From Agriterribacter humi (GTDB taxonomy: Bacteria; Bacteroidota; Bacteroidia; Chitinophagales; Chitinophagaceae): a stretch of DNA of 64,000 bases. Under the pieces are notes generated by a model that was given only the letters and a program-made list of their open reading frames with translations, made no database searches and was not told the origin of the DNA. The DNA is taken from positions 124,001 to 188,000 of the forward strand of contig NZ_VOHQ01000008.1 in assembly GCF_009192765.1 (NCBI RefSeq). The letters are read 5' to 3'. Below, piece after piece: positions 25,577-34,399 of the stretch. Position 1 is the first letter of the stretch. Each line of letters starts with the position of its first letter. Made by a program: the position numbers and the translations under genes.

Positions 25577-25995
25577 TGCGTATTTTTTTAGATGCCAATA
25601 TTCTCGTTTCTGTTTTAAATAAAGAATATCCCCTGTTTTCTTATTCGGCAAGATTATTAAGCCTTACCAGGTACAGCCAGTTTTCGCTCATCACTTCATC
25701 CGTATGTCTTGCCATAGCTTTTTATTTTGCTGAAAAAAAGCATGGTACGTCAGCGGCCCGTAATAAAATAGCGCTTTTACTGGAACATATTGAAGTGGCA
25801 GATTGCGGGGGAAAAGAAGCAAAGATGGCTATTCAAAATAAGCAGGCCCATGATTTTGAAGATGCCTTACAATATTATTGTGCGCTGCATGCCGGTTGCG
25901 GGCATATAATAACCAATGATCTGAACGATTTTTATTTTGCACAGATCGAAGTTTTGACGCCGGAAGCATTTTTAATGAAATATGTGCCGCGATAA
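25576..25995 (+). CDS. PIN-domain toxin (VapC-like)
   Basis: 139 residues with a PIN fold: the first acidic residue is in FLDANILVSV (Asp6), then HDFEDALQYYCA, then ITNDLNDF, giving the four acidic residues of the nuclease centre. PIN toxins cut RNA in the cytoplasm unless held by their antitoxin, here the RHH protein encoded immediately upstream. Family VapBC type II. Confidence 0.88.
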   Translation: MRIFLDANILVSVLNKEYPLFSYSARLLSLTRYSQFSLITSSVCLAIAFYFAEKKHGTSAARNKIALLLEHIEVADCGGKEAKMAIQNKQAHDFEDALQYYCALHAGCGHIITNDLNDFYFAQIEVLTPEAFLMKYVPR

Positions 25996-26105
25996 TTGCA
26001 TTCTACAGTGTGGCTTTCACTCCATTCAGCTCATTTATTTTAATTTTCCGGGAAACTTATTGTTCGTATTTGACAATGCTGCAGTTATATTCCATAAGAT
26101 CATTC

Positions 26106-26759
26106 TTATTTTGCAGGCAGAAGCTGCTTTAGTTTTTTCATAAATATTTCTCTCGCTATCATTTCTGCCCCCAAACTTTCTAAATGTGCTGTATACACCT
26201 GGCAGTCTATTAATTCAATTCCTTCCTGCTGCAATAGCTGCACATACCTGATGAAGGCAAACTTACTTGCATTGCTTTGATGACTGAACATGCTTTCTCC
26301 AAAAAATGCCTTGCCCATTCTTATGCCATACAATCCACCCACCAGTTCATCCCCCATCCACGCTTCGGCACTGTGAGCGTATCCTTTTTCATGGAGGAGG
26401 CAATAAGCTTGCTCCACTTCGTTTGTTATCCATGTACCCTGCTGATCTTTACGGGAGCTGGTTTTGCAGGCCCGTATAACAGACCCGAAACCGGTATCAA
26501 TGCTAAAACGAAACGCCTCTTTTTTGATCAGTTGCTGCATGGTTTTGCTGACCTTTAGTTTTTCAGGAAAAAGCACAAACCGCGGGTCGGGGCACCACCA
26601 TAAAGGCACATTTCCTTCATACCAGGGAAAAATACCACTGCGATAGGCTAAAAGAAGCCTTTCCGTTGATAAATCTCCACCCATAGCCAGCAGTCCATCG
26701 GGTTCTGCCAGGTGAACAGGTGGAAAAATAAGCTCCTTTTGTAGTGCAAATAAGGCCAT
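26106..26759 (-). CDS. aat: Leucyl/phenylalanyl-tRNA-protein transferase
   Basis: 217 residues, normal for the family. Conserved blocks are FPPVHLAEPDGLLAMGGDLS, FPWYEGNVPLWWCPDPR, the TWIT motif and SMFSHQSNASK. It adds Leu or Phe to proteins with N-terminal Arg or Lys, marking them for ClpS/ClpAP degradation. The ATG at 26759 begins MALFALQKE. It is a single gene between the toxin pair and the sigma operon. Confidence 0.97.
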   Translation of the reverse strand: MALFALQKELIFPPVHLAEPDGLLAMGGDLSTERLLLAYRSGIFPWYEGNVPLWWCPDPRFVLFPEKLKVSKTMQQLIKKEAFRFSIDTGFGSVIRACKTSSRKDQQGTWITNEVEQAYCLLHEKGYAHSAEAWMGDELVGGLYGIRMGKAFFGESMFSHQSNASKFAFIRYVQLLQQEGIELIDCQVYTAHLESLGAEMIAREIFMKKLKQLLPAK

Positions 26760-26891
26760 TGTTGCGAAGATAGGCAGAAAGGACGGATGGCTAAATTGCG
26801 GGTTTTCAGGCGATTATTTTCCGTTCAAATAAAATATGGTGCTGTGCAACGGTTTATATAGTAGCATTGTCAGTTAGAATGTTAGAACCGG

Positions 26892-27455
26892 ATGACTGAC
26901 TATCAACAATTAGTAAAAGATTGCCTGAAGGGAAAAGCTACGGCCCAGCAAAAATTGTATGATTTGTATGCTGAGCAGATGCTTGGCATATGCTATCGCT
27001 ATACCAAATCCCTTGCAGATGCGGAAGATGTACTACAGGAAGGCTTTGTAAAGGTTTTTAAATATTTACACCAGTACCGTTCCGATGGGGAATTAGGCGC
27101 ATGGATAAGACGCATTATGGTGAACACAGCTATCAACTATCTTAAACAAAACAGTAAATACCAGTACGATCTTTCATTTACAGACCCTGCGCTGCACCCG
27201 GTATCGGAAGATAATCCACAGGTATATATGCAGGCAAAAGAACTGGCAAACTTAGTAAGACAATTACCAACAGGCTATCAAACGGTATTTAATATGCATG
27301 CTGTTGAGGGATACACACACGTAGAGATTGGAGAGATATTAGGTATAAATGAAGGTACTTCCCGTTCTCAGTATATGAGAGCAAGAAATTTACTGATCAA
27401 TTGGATAGAAAAACATTCTGTTGAATCTAAACTGGGACTCTATGCCGGAAAATGA
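26892..27455 (+). CDS. ECF-type RNA polymerase sigma factor
   Basis: 187 residues: sigma region 2 at about 20-90 (LYAEQMLGICYRY, then DAEDVLQEGFVKVFKYL, then WIRRIMVNTAINYLK) and region 4 at about 125-175 (VFNMHAVEGYTHVEIGEIL then GTSRSQYMRARNLL). It lacks region 3, as usual for ECF factors. It overlaps the next gene by 14 bases, the typical arrangement for a sigma factor and its regulator. It probably directs its own operon and envelope genes. Confidence 0.95.
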   Translation: MTDYQQLVKDCLKGKATAQQKLYDLYAEQMLGICYRYTKSLADAEDVLQEGFVKVFKYLHQYRSDGELGAWIRRIMVNTAINYLKQNSKYQYDLSFTDPALHPVSEDNPQVYMQAKELANLVRQLPTGYQTVFNMHAVEGYTHVEIGEILGINEGTSRSQYMRARNLLINWIEKHSVESKLGLYAGK

Positions 27456-29016
27456 TTTTGAAAAGCAGGTGCAACAGCTATTTAATGAAATGAGGCTGAA
27501 GCCATCTGTTGAAGTTTGGCCCAAAGTGAGCAATCGGATCCGTAAAGAAAAGAGACGTAAAAAGGCATTTATATGGCTTCCTTTAGCATTACTTCTTTTG
27601 GGCGCTGGCGGGTATTGGCTCCTGCAAAATAATGACGGCATGCTGCCTTCAAACCGCATCACAAAAACAATTCCTGCTCCAGGAAACGATAACAGAGATA
27701 TTCCTTTAAATGCAAAGCACGACCACTCAATTTCAGAAATTCCCGGTGATATTTCAAAAGCAGATCAACAAAAAATAAATATAGAGGTGCCACCATCTGC
27801 TGGCAATGCAGATATTGATGCCAATTTAAATAACGACGGTTCAGGTTCTGGTTCTCATGCTTCAAACGGACAACGCAATTCCGTGAAGCCACCGGTAAAC
27901 ATTCAGGCATTGGATAATATAAAACAACAGGCTCAGCCCGTTGTTCAATTACCAGTGCCTGATAATGCCGGTAATAGTAATGTCATTGCCGGAAAAAAGA
28001 ATAAGCCGGTTCACTCAATACGAGGAAGTGAAAAAAAAGATATGGCTTACACCGGCAAGCGTGAGTCATTTAATTCCGGAAATGAAAATTTAATATCAGC
28101 AGCACCGCTTTCCGCTGTACCGCAGTCCGTTGGAACAAATCCTTCATTGCTTCCCGGCATTGAAACGGAGAAAATGCTTAGTGGTATTCCAAAAGGAGAT
28201 GTTCCTGAAAACACGAATACCCCGGTTAAGTTAACAAAAAAGAAAGGTTGGGAATGGGGCATTTCAGGTGGGGCCGGGGTGTCGTCAGTTAGCGATGGTT
28301 TATCTGAGCTTTTTGGTAATAGCAGCACTGAGAAATCGCTCCTCAACGCTATGCCAAACGCTCCAAATATGTCAAATAATATTGGATTTCTTACCGGGCA
28401 AAATAGTTTGGTTGCCGCCCTACCACCTCCTGCCTCCACTGTAAAAAAAGGGTTAGCCTGGCAGGCAGGCGGGTTTGTAAAATGGAAGATGACTTCGCGG
28501 CTGGCGATTACAGGTGGATTGCAGTACGGTTATTATTCAACCAACAGGGCAGTAGGGAATGATATCAACAACTACAGGCTTGCACTGGGCAATACCCAAA
28601 ATGACGCGAATGCCAGTTATGCAGGATATTATGCCGGCAGGGAAAACAGGAATTATACCAACCGTTATCATTTTATTGAAATACCTGCAGGAGTACAATG
28701 GCAATTAAATAAAGCCGCCAAATTCCCATTGCTGCTCAACGGAGGTTTATCCGTTTCGTATCTTGCAAATACAACCGCGGTACATTATCACACGCAGACG
28801 GGATCGTATTATAAAGACAAGACTTTATTCAATAAAATACAAGCGGGGATATATGCAGGTGTTTCCGCTAAATTTTTTGCCAACAGCCGCAGACCGCTCT
28901 ATGCAGGACCTGTTGTTCAGTATAATCTTACCAACTTACTTAAACCTTCTGTAAACTTGAACCAGCATTTTTTGTATGCGGGGTTGAAAGCGGAATGGGT
29001 ACTATTCAAAAAATAA
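27442..29016 (+). CDS. Membrane-spanning protein with putative anti-sigma stub and C-terminal outer-membrane barrel
   Basis: 524 residues from the ATG at 27442 (MPENDFEKQVQ), 14 bases inside the sigma gene; a TTG at 27421 is an alternative. Parts in order: a 40-residue cytoplasmic stub with PSVEVW at 21-26 and a very basic end, one helix (about 43-61), a ~200-residue Asn/Gly/Ser/Pro-rich linker with no fold, and from about 267 a beta-rich domain of alternating aromatic strands with GISGGAGVSS, GLQYGYYS, IPAGVQW and GPVVQYNL, matching PF13568-like outer-membrane barrels. Seen: this order. Inferred: the stub holds the sigma factor, the linker crosses the periplasm and the barrel sits in the outer membrane, so one chain could pass an outer-membrane signal to transcription. 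No transcript or binding data exist here. Confidence 0.75.
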   Translation: MPENDFEKQVQQLFNEMRLKPSVEVWPKVSNRIRKEKRRKKAFIWLPLALLLLGAGGYWLLQNNDGMLPSNRITKTIPAPGNDNRDIPLNAKHDHSISEIPGDISKADQQKINIEVPPSAGNADIDANLNNDGSGSGSHASNGQRNSVKPPVNIQALDNIKQQAQPVVQLPVPDNAGNSNVIAGKKNKPVHSIRGSEKKDMAYTGKRESFNSGNENLISAAPLSAVPQSVGTNPSLLPGIETEKMLSGIPKGDVPENTNTPVKLTKKKGWEWGISGGAGVSSVSDGLSELFGNSSTEKSLLNAMPNAPNMSNNIGFLTGQNSLVAALPPPASTVKKGLAWQAGGFVKWKMTSRLAITGGLQYGYYSTNRAVGNDINNYRLALGNTQNDANASYAGYYAGRENRNYTNRYHFIEIPAGVQWQLNKAAKFPLLLNGGLSVSYLANTTAVHYHTQTGSYYKDKTLFNKIQAGIYAGVSAKFFANSRRPLYAGPVVQYNLTNLLKPSVNLNQHFLYAGLKAEWVLFKK

Positions 29017-29128
29017 GAATACCCCGCTTTTTGTTTCTTCCTGTAAGCATATCATGGCAGCATGGATAAAATAATTTATTCATGCAACGGTTATACTTGA
29101 TCGTTTGTCAAGCCATTAAACCATTGCC

Positions 29129-30421
29129 ATGCTGAAAAAAATATTCAACCCTGTTCTTGTTTTTATGGTAGCAGGATTATTTATGCAGGGATGCATTAAA
29201 GATCATTGCACACAAACCTACAGCTATTTTGTTCCTGTATACAAAACCTCCGAAGAAGTAAGAGCAAATATTAAAAGTAATGCTCCACGGGAAATAGAAA
29301 GAACAGGTAAATTATATATCCGGGGCAATTATATCTTTTTAAATGAAATAGACAAGGGGATTCATATTATTGATAATGCTATCCCCACCTCACCTAAAAA
29401 TGTAGCTTTTATTGATATTCCCGGTAATATGGATATGGCGGTGAAGGGAAACACTTTGTACGCAGATGCATATACTGATTTGATTGCGCTTGATATTACC
29501 GATCCGCTTAATGCCAAAACCACTAAGATAGTAGAAAATGCCTTTCCGTTCCGTCACTATTACGGTACCTTTTATGCCGATACCAGCAAGGTAATTGTGG
29601 ATTGGCTGAAAAGAGATACAACAGTAAATATGGATTGTGGCAATGGTGGTTTTTTTGGTATTGATTTTAATAAAAGCGAAGTGCTGATGTATAACGATGT
29701 GATTGCGCTTTCCAATTATTCAAATGATGCCGGTTCATCTTCGTCATCTAAAAGCGTATCACCTTTTGGCGCAGGTGGTTCCATGGCGCGATTTGCCATT
29801 GCAGGTAACAATTTGTACAGCGTTACATTAAGCGATCTGAATGTTTTTGGGATAAGTGCCCCTCAAAATCCGTCATTTATCAATAAAATAAATATTGGCT
29901 GGAATATTGAAACCCTTTTTCCTTTCCGGCAAAAATTATTTATAGGTTCCACCACCGGCATGTATATATATAGTATTGCCAATGGAAATAATCCTGTAAA
30001 GGAAGGACAGTTTTTACATGTACAAAGTTGTGATCCCGTAATTGCCGATGAAAAGTATGCTTATGTAACCTTGCGTACCGGCACCACATGCAATGGTGTT
30101 AATAATCGCCTGGAAATACTGGATATTGCCAACATCAATACTCCTTCTTTGGTTAAAACCTATGAAATGACTAACCCTCATGGTTTGTCTAAAGATGGCA
30201 ACATGTTATTTGTGTGTGACGGTGCCAATGGGTTAAAAGTATATAACGCCGCGGATGTAAATAACCTTGAACTGATAACTACCATTGAAGGAATTGAAAC
30301 CTATGATGTTATTGCAATGAATAACATTGCACTGGTAGTAACCAGCGATGGTTTGTATCAATACCTTTACGCTGATCCCAGTAATATACAATTGCTCAGT
30401 AAAATTAAAGTGAAAAAATAA
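29129..30421 (+). CDS. LVIVD-repeat beta-propeller lipoprotein
   Basis: 430 residues. Lipoprotein signal with MQGC (Cys22). The rest is built of LVIVD-like repeats: IDKGIHIIDNA, DLIALDITDP, DLNVFGISAP, TGMYIYSIAN and LEILDIANINTP, a pattern that folds as a beta-propeller. Such proteins sit on the cell envelope and usually bind partners or ligands. A Ser-rich stretch lies near residue 205. It follows the barrel protein by 112 bases and is linked to the next gene by a one-base stop-start overlap, so it belongs to the sigma operon. Confidence 0.85.
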   Translation: MLKKIFNPVLVFMVAGLFMQGCIKDHCTQTYSYFVPVYKTSEEVRANIKSNAPREIERTGKLYIRGNYIFLNEIDKGIHIIDNAIPTSPKNVAFIDIPGNMDMAVKGNTLYADAYTDLIALDITDPLNAKTTKIVENAFPFRHYYGTFYADTSKVIVDWLKRDTTVNMDCGNGGFFGIDFNKSEVLMYNDVIALSNYSNDAGSSSSSKSVSPFGAGGSMARFAIAGNNLYSVTLSDLNVFGISAPQNPSFINKINIGWNIETLFPFRQKLFIGSTTGMYIYSIANGNNPVKEGQFLHVQSCDPVIADEKYAYVTLRTGTTCNGVNNRLEILDIANINTPSLVKTYEMTNPHGLSKDGNMLFVCDGANGLKVYNAADVNNLELITTIEGIETYDVIAMNNIALVVTSDGLYQYLYADPSNIQLLSKIKVKK

Positions 30422-31017
30422 TGAGAAAACAGATTGTTTTTTTAATCATAATACTTTTTGCTTTGGATTTGCATTTGCCGGCACAACAAAAAACATTGCC
30501 CAAACCTGTTTTTCACTCTGTTGAACAGTTAGCGCTGGTTAACGGCAATAGTGCAGTGTCGGGTGCATTGCAAACGGTTAACGGCGTAGGTTATGGTAAA
30601 TGGTTTGCCGGCATAGGGGCAGGAATTGATTTTTACCGTTACCGTTCCGTGCCTGTATTCCTTGACCTGAGAAGATCGTTTGATGTAAAGAAAGGAAATA
30701 AGCTGTTTGTATATGCAGATGGCGGTTATAATTTGCCCTGGGTTAAGAGAAAAGAACCGGAGTTTACTATCTGGAGTTGGCCAAGCAATACAGACTATAA
30801 ATATAAGGGAGGCGCCTATATGGATGCCGGCTTTGGATACGCCGTTTATTTAAAGGGTGGGGATGCTTTTTTGCTGAGTGCCGGCTACTCGCATAAATAT
30901 TTTAGTGAGAAAAGAACCACTACTAACCTTATGGGGGAAAACACGGAAACGGTAGATATACAAAAATTCACCTATAGCATGAACCGGTTAATGATTAAAC
31001 TGGGCTGGCAGTTTTAA
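30421..31017 (+). CDS. Small outer-membrane barrel protein, function unknown
   Basis: 198 residues: signal peptide (cleavage after about residue 22, LPAQQ), then alternating aromatic strands (GKWFAGIGAGIDFYRYRS, then LFVYADGGYNL, AYMDAGFGYAVYL and LLSAGYSHKYF) ending on a terminal phenylalanine (GWQF), as outer-membrane barrels do. Probably eight strands. Last gene of the sigma operon, translationally coupled to the propeller lipoprotein. I do not recognise a specific family. Confidence 0.75.
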   Translation: MRKQIVFLIIILFALDLHLPAQQKTLPKPVFHSVEQLALVNGNSAVSGALQTVNGVGYGKWFAGIGAGIDFYRYRSVPVFLDLRRSFDVKKGNKLFVYADGGYNLPWVKRKEPEFTIWSWPSNTDYKYKGGAYMDAGFGYAVYLKGGDAFLLSAGYSHKYFSEKRTTTNLMGENTETVDIQKFTYSMNRLMIKLGWQF

Positions 31018-31370
31018 TCCTTACCCTCTTTCCCTCTCACACTGTGTAGAGGGACGGTGCTTAATAACAACGTCAGGTATAGTTTCTTCCACTTCAACTA
31101 TTGAATAAAATTGAACAATTCTGAAGAACCAAATAAAATTCAAATAGAAAATTTCAGATATGAGATGTAAAGCCTGAAAATCGAAGGAGAGGGAAAAGGA
31201 GGAGCATTTTGCCTGTCATTAGTAGTTACTCCGCTGATTGCTGACGGCTCATTGCTGATTGCCACAAACTCAAATTTGGAACGGATGCAATCTTAAATTT
31301 CAAATTTCAAATATCCGGGACGGTTAGCGGTGATGTATTTTGCGTTGCTCCTTTTTTATTTGTAGGCGTG
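31018..31370. other. Intergenic region with text-like repeats
   Basis: 353 bases between convergent genes, no gene. Contains ATTGCTGATTGCC-type words (31231-31263), related to those at 18813-18848, and an AT-rich TTTCAAATTTCAAAT stretch near 31298-31312. No clear terminator hairpin was found. Confidence 0.4.
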
Positions 31371-32297
31371 TTATGACTGAATAAATTTCAGGTTTCTTTT
31401 AATGCCATTAAATTTGGCTCTTTTCAGCGGCGAGTTTTTAAAGATCTTTTTAAAGCTTTCTTCCGTTAAATCTTCCCAGTCCTGCGTATCAAAATTGAGT
31501 ATTTCCGGAATGGGTTCAAATGCCGTTTCATGTGTAGCGGTGCTAAAGCGGTTCCAGGGGCATACTTCCTGGCATATATCGCAGCCAAACATCCAGTTGT
31601 TGAATTTGCCTTTCATTTCACCGGGTATCAGCATGTCTTTCAGCTCAATGGTAAAATACGAAATACATTTACTGCCATCTATCACGCGGTTTTCCTGTAT
31701 CGCATCAGTGGGGCAGGCATCAATGCATTTCCTGCAGGAGCCGCAATAATCTTTTGCTACCGGGTCATCATATTCCAATTCAAGATCAACAATAAGCGTA
31801 GCGATAAAAAAGAAAGATCCTGATTGTTTATTGATAAGGTTTCCGTTTTTCCCTACCCATCCCAGTCCGCTGCGCTGTGCCCATGTGCGTTCCAGCACCG
31901 GCGCCGAATCCACGAACCCCCTTCCGTTTACTTCCCCGATTTTAGCTTTCATTTCCTGCAGGAAGTTCTTCAATTTGGCCCTGATCACTTCATGGTAATC
32001 ATTTCCCCAGGCGTAACGGGATATCTTTGGCGTATCCGGATGGGATGATTTCGCAGGAAAATAATTCAATAAAAGTGTAATAACCGATTGAGCGCCCGGC
32101 ACTAATTTAAGCGGGTTCACTCTCAGGTCGAAATAGTTTTCCATGTATTGCATGGATCCGTTCATGCCTTTGCTCAGCCAGGTTTCCAGCCTGCGGGCAT
32201 CGTCATCAAGCGGAACGGCCCGGGCAATGCCACAATAATCAAATCCGCATTGCGTTGCTATATGTTTAACAGTGGCGGTATGATGGCTTGTAGTCAA
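31371..32297 (-). CDS. queG: Epoxyqueuosine reductase
   Basis: 308 residues. Two ferredoxin-type [4Fe-4S] clusters are clear: CGSCRKCIDACP and CDICQEVCPWN. The cobalamin-binding N-terminal half carries YFPAKSSHPDTP and ISRYAWGNDYH. It performs the last step of queuosine synthesis, reducing epoxyqueuosine in the wobble position of tRNA. There is no suitable ATG; the frame begins with TTG at 32297, and no upstream alternative was found. The C-terminal HEAT-like region of some QueG proteins is absent, as in most short forms. Confidence 0.94.
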   Translation of the reverse strand: MTTSHHTATVKHIATQCGFDYCGIARAVPLDDDARRLETWLSKGMNGSMQYMENYFDLRVNPLKLVPGAQSVITLLLNYFPAKSSHPDTPKISRYAWGNDYHEVIRAKLKNFLQEMKAKIGEVNGRGFVDSAPVLERTWAQRSGLGWVGKNGNLINKQSGSFFFIATLIVDLELEYDDPVAKDYCGSCRKCIDACPTDAIQENRVIDGSKCISYFTIELKDMLIPGEMKGKFNNWMFGCDICQEVCPWNRFSTATHETAFEPIPEILNFDTQDWEDLTEESFKKIFKNSPLKRAKFNGIKRNLKFIQS

Positions 32298-32377
32298 ATT
32301 GATAAATAATATATTGTTATACTTCTGATATGTGAAAAATACTATATTCGCACCACACCCTTAAACCTTGTTAAATA

Positions 32378-34399
32378 ATGAAAAGCAAAACCCTTGTCCT
32401 TGCGATAGCTTTCTTTAGCCTTTCGCAAAATTATCTCTTTGCACAGGAAAAGCTGAATATAAAATACGGAAAAATAACTTCCTCCGATTTTGATCTCTCC
32501 AAAAGTAAATTTGATACCAGTGTTAGTGCGGTTGTTATTGCGGATATAGGCAAATCTGATTTTGAAGGAAACAACGATGGCTGGTTTTCATTATCGTTTA
32601 AAAAGCATACCCGCATAAAAATCCTGAATAAAAACGGCATGGACGCCGCCAATGTGGAAATACCGCTTTATGCAAGTGGCAGTGCGGAAGAAAAAGTGAT
32701 CAATCTCAAAGCATCCACTTATAATCTTGAGAACGGAAAAGTAGTGGAAACGGAATTAGACAAGAAATCTGTCTTTAAGGATAAGTATGATAAGAACCAT
32801 ATAACGGTTAAGTTCACACTCCCTGCTGTAAAAGAGGGATCGCTTATTGAATATGTATATACTGTTCAATCAGATTTTTTACGCAACCTGCAGCCATGGG
32901 AATTCCAGGGCGATTATCCTGTTTTATGGAGCCAATACGAAGTAAAAATGCCTGAGTTCTTTAATTATGTGTTCTTGTCGCAGGGCAGTTTTCCATTGGA
33001 GCACAGTTCCGAAACAACCCGCGATAATTTTAGCATGGTGGATCCCGGCGGTGCTTCAAGTTCTTCTCATTATAGTTTTACCGCCAATGCTGTGGAGCAC
33101 AAATGGATAGCCAGAAATGTGCCCGCATTAAAAACAGAAAGCTTTACGTCCACTATCCGCAATCACATTGCCAAAATAGAATTTCAATTATCGCAATACC
33201 GGTTTCCCAATTCGCCGGTAAAAGATATTATGGGCAACTGGGCAAGTCTTGCCGTAGAGCTAATGAAAGATGATGATTTCGGTGCGGGACTTTTAAAAAA
33301 TAATAACTGGTTAGATGATGAATTAAAGCCCGTTACTCAGGGTGCGGCAGATAAGCTGGAAAAGGCAAAGAAGATATATGCGTATGTGCGCGACAGGTTT
33401 ACTTCTACCGGCAAAAGAGGTATCGGGCTTTCCGCACCGCTCAAAACGATCAATAAAAATAAAAACGGTTATGTTGCCGACATCAATTTACTGCTAACTG
33501 CCATGATGAAGGAACAGGATATCGAAGCATATCCCATTATATTAAGTACCCGTGGACATGGGTATACACATGAGTTTTACCCGTTATTAGACAGGTTTAA
33601 TTATGTAATCTGCGGTGTAAATATTGATGACAAGCTGTATTATCTTGATGCCAGTACTCCTTTATTAGGGTTTAATCATTTACCGGATGAATGCTATAAC
33701 GGGCATGCAAGGCTGATCATGCCTGATTTGGCTAAAGCTGTTTACCTGAGTGCAGATTCAGTGGTAGAGAAAAAGCTAACTTCTGTTTTTATTAATAGTA
33801 CAAAACCGGGTGAATGGCAGGGACATAGCAGTACCAATTTGGGATACTACGAATCCATCGGTGTTCGGGAAAAAATAAAAGATAAAGGTGAAGAACCCTT
33901 TTTTAAAAATATACAAACAGCTTATACGGGAGACATGACACTGAGCAAACACAAAATCGAACTATTGAAAGAACTGGATGGTCCGGTTAAAGTGGAGTAT
34001 GATTTTGTTATGAAAGAGGAAGAGGATATGATTTATTTTAACCCGATGATGTGGGAAGGGTATAAGGACAATTATTTTAAAGCGGCAGAAAGATCATATC
34101 CTGTGGAAATGCCCTATTTGTTTGATGAAACCTATATTCTGAATATGGACATACCAGCCGGTTATACCGTAGAGGAAATTCCCAGATCTGCAAAAGTAAA
34201 ATTTGGCGAAGCGGATGGCTTTTTTGAATACATGATAGATAAATCAGGCGAAACCATCAGGCTCCGTTCGCGGCTAAAGCTGAACCGCGCTACTTATGCT
34301 CCCGAAGAATACAATGACCTGCGGGAATTTTTTAGTTATGTGGTAAAAAAGCATGCAGAACCTATTGTATTGAAAAAGAAAATCAGCCATGAAAATTAG
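32378..34399 (+). CDS. DUF3857/transglutaminase-like protein lacking the catalytic cysteine
   Basis: 673 residues with a signal peptide (cleavage after LFAQ, about residue 23). An N-terminal DUF3857 beta domain (to about 300) is followed by a transglutaminase-like core and a C-terminal beta domain. Where the tandem partner has GDCKAL with catalytic Cys, this one reads GYVADINLLL: Val366 takes the cysteine's place. The region HEFYPLLDRFNYVICGV still shows the His/Asp part of the fold. Seen: missing nucleophile. Inferred: a non-enzymatic envelope protein acting with its paralogue, whose gene overlaps by 11 bases. Confidence 0.85.
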   Translation: MKSKTLVLAIAFFSLSQNYLFAQEKLNIKYGKITSSDFDLSKSKFDTSVSAVVIADIGKSDFEGNNDGWFSLSFKKHTRIKILNKNGMDAANVEIPLYASGSAEEKVINLKASTYNLENGKVVETELDKKSVFKDKYDKNHITVKFTLPAVKEGSLIEYVYTVQSDFLRNLQPWEFQGDYPVLWSQYEVKMPEFFNYVFLSQGSFPLEHSSETTRDNFSMVDPGGASSSSHYSFTANAVEHKWIARNVPALKTESFTSTIRNHIAKIEFQLSQYRFPNSPVKDIMGNWASLAVELMKDDDFGAGLLKNNNWLDDELKPVTQGAADKLEKAKKIYAYVRDRFTSTGKRGIGLSAPLKTINKNKNGYVADINLLLTAMMKEQDIEAYPIILSTRGHGYTHEFYPLLDRFNYVICGVNIDDKLYYLDASTPLLGFNHLPDECYNGHARLIMPDLAKAVYLSADSVVEKKLTSVFINSTKPGEWQGHSSTNLGYYESIGVREKIKDKGEEPFFKNIQTAYTGDMTLSKHKIELLKELDGPVKVEYDFVMKEEEDMIYFNPMMWEGYKDNYFKAAERSYPVEMPYLFDETYILNMDIPAGYTVEEIPRSAKVKFGEADGFFEYMIDKSGETIRLRSRLKLNRATYAPEEYNDLREFFSYVVKKHAEPIVLKKKISHEN

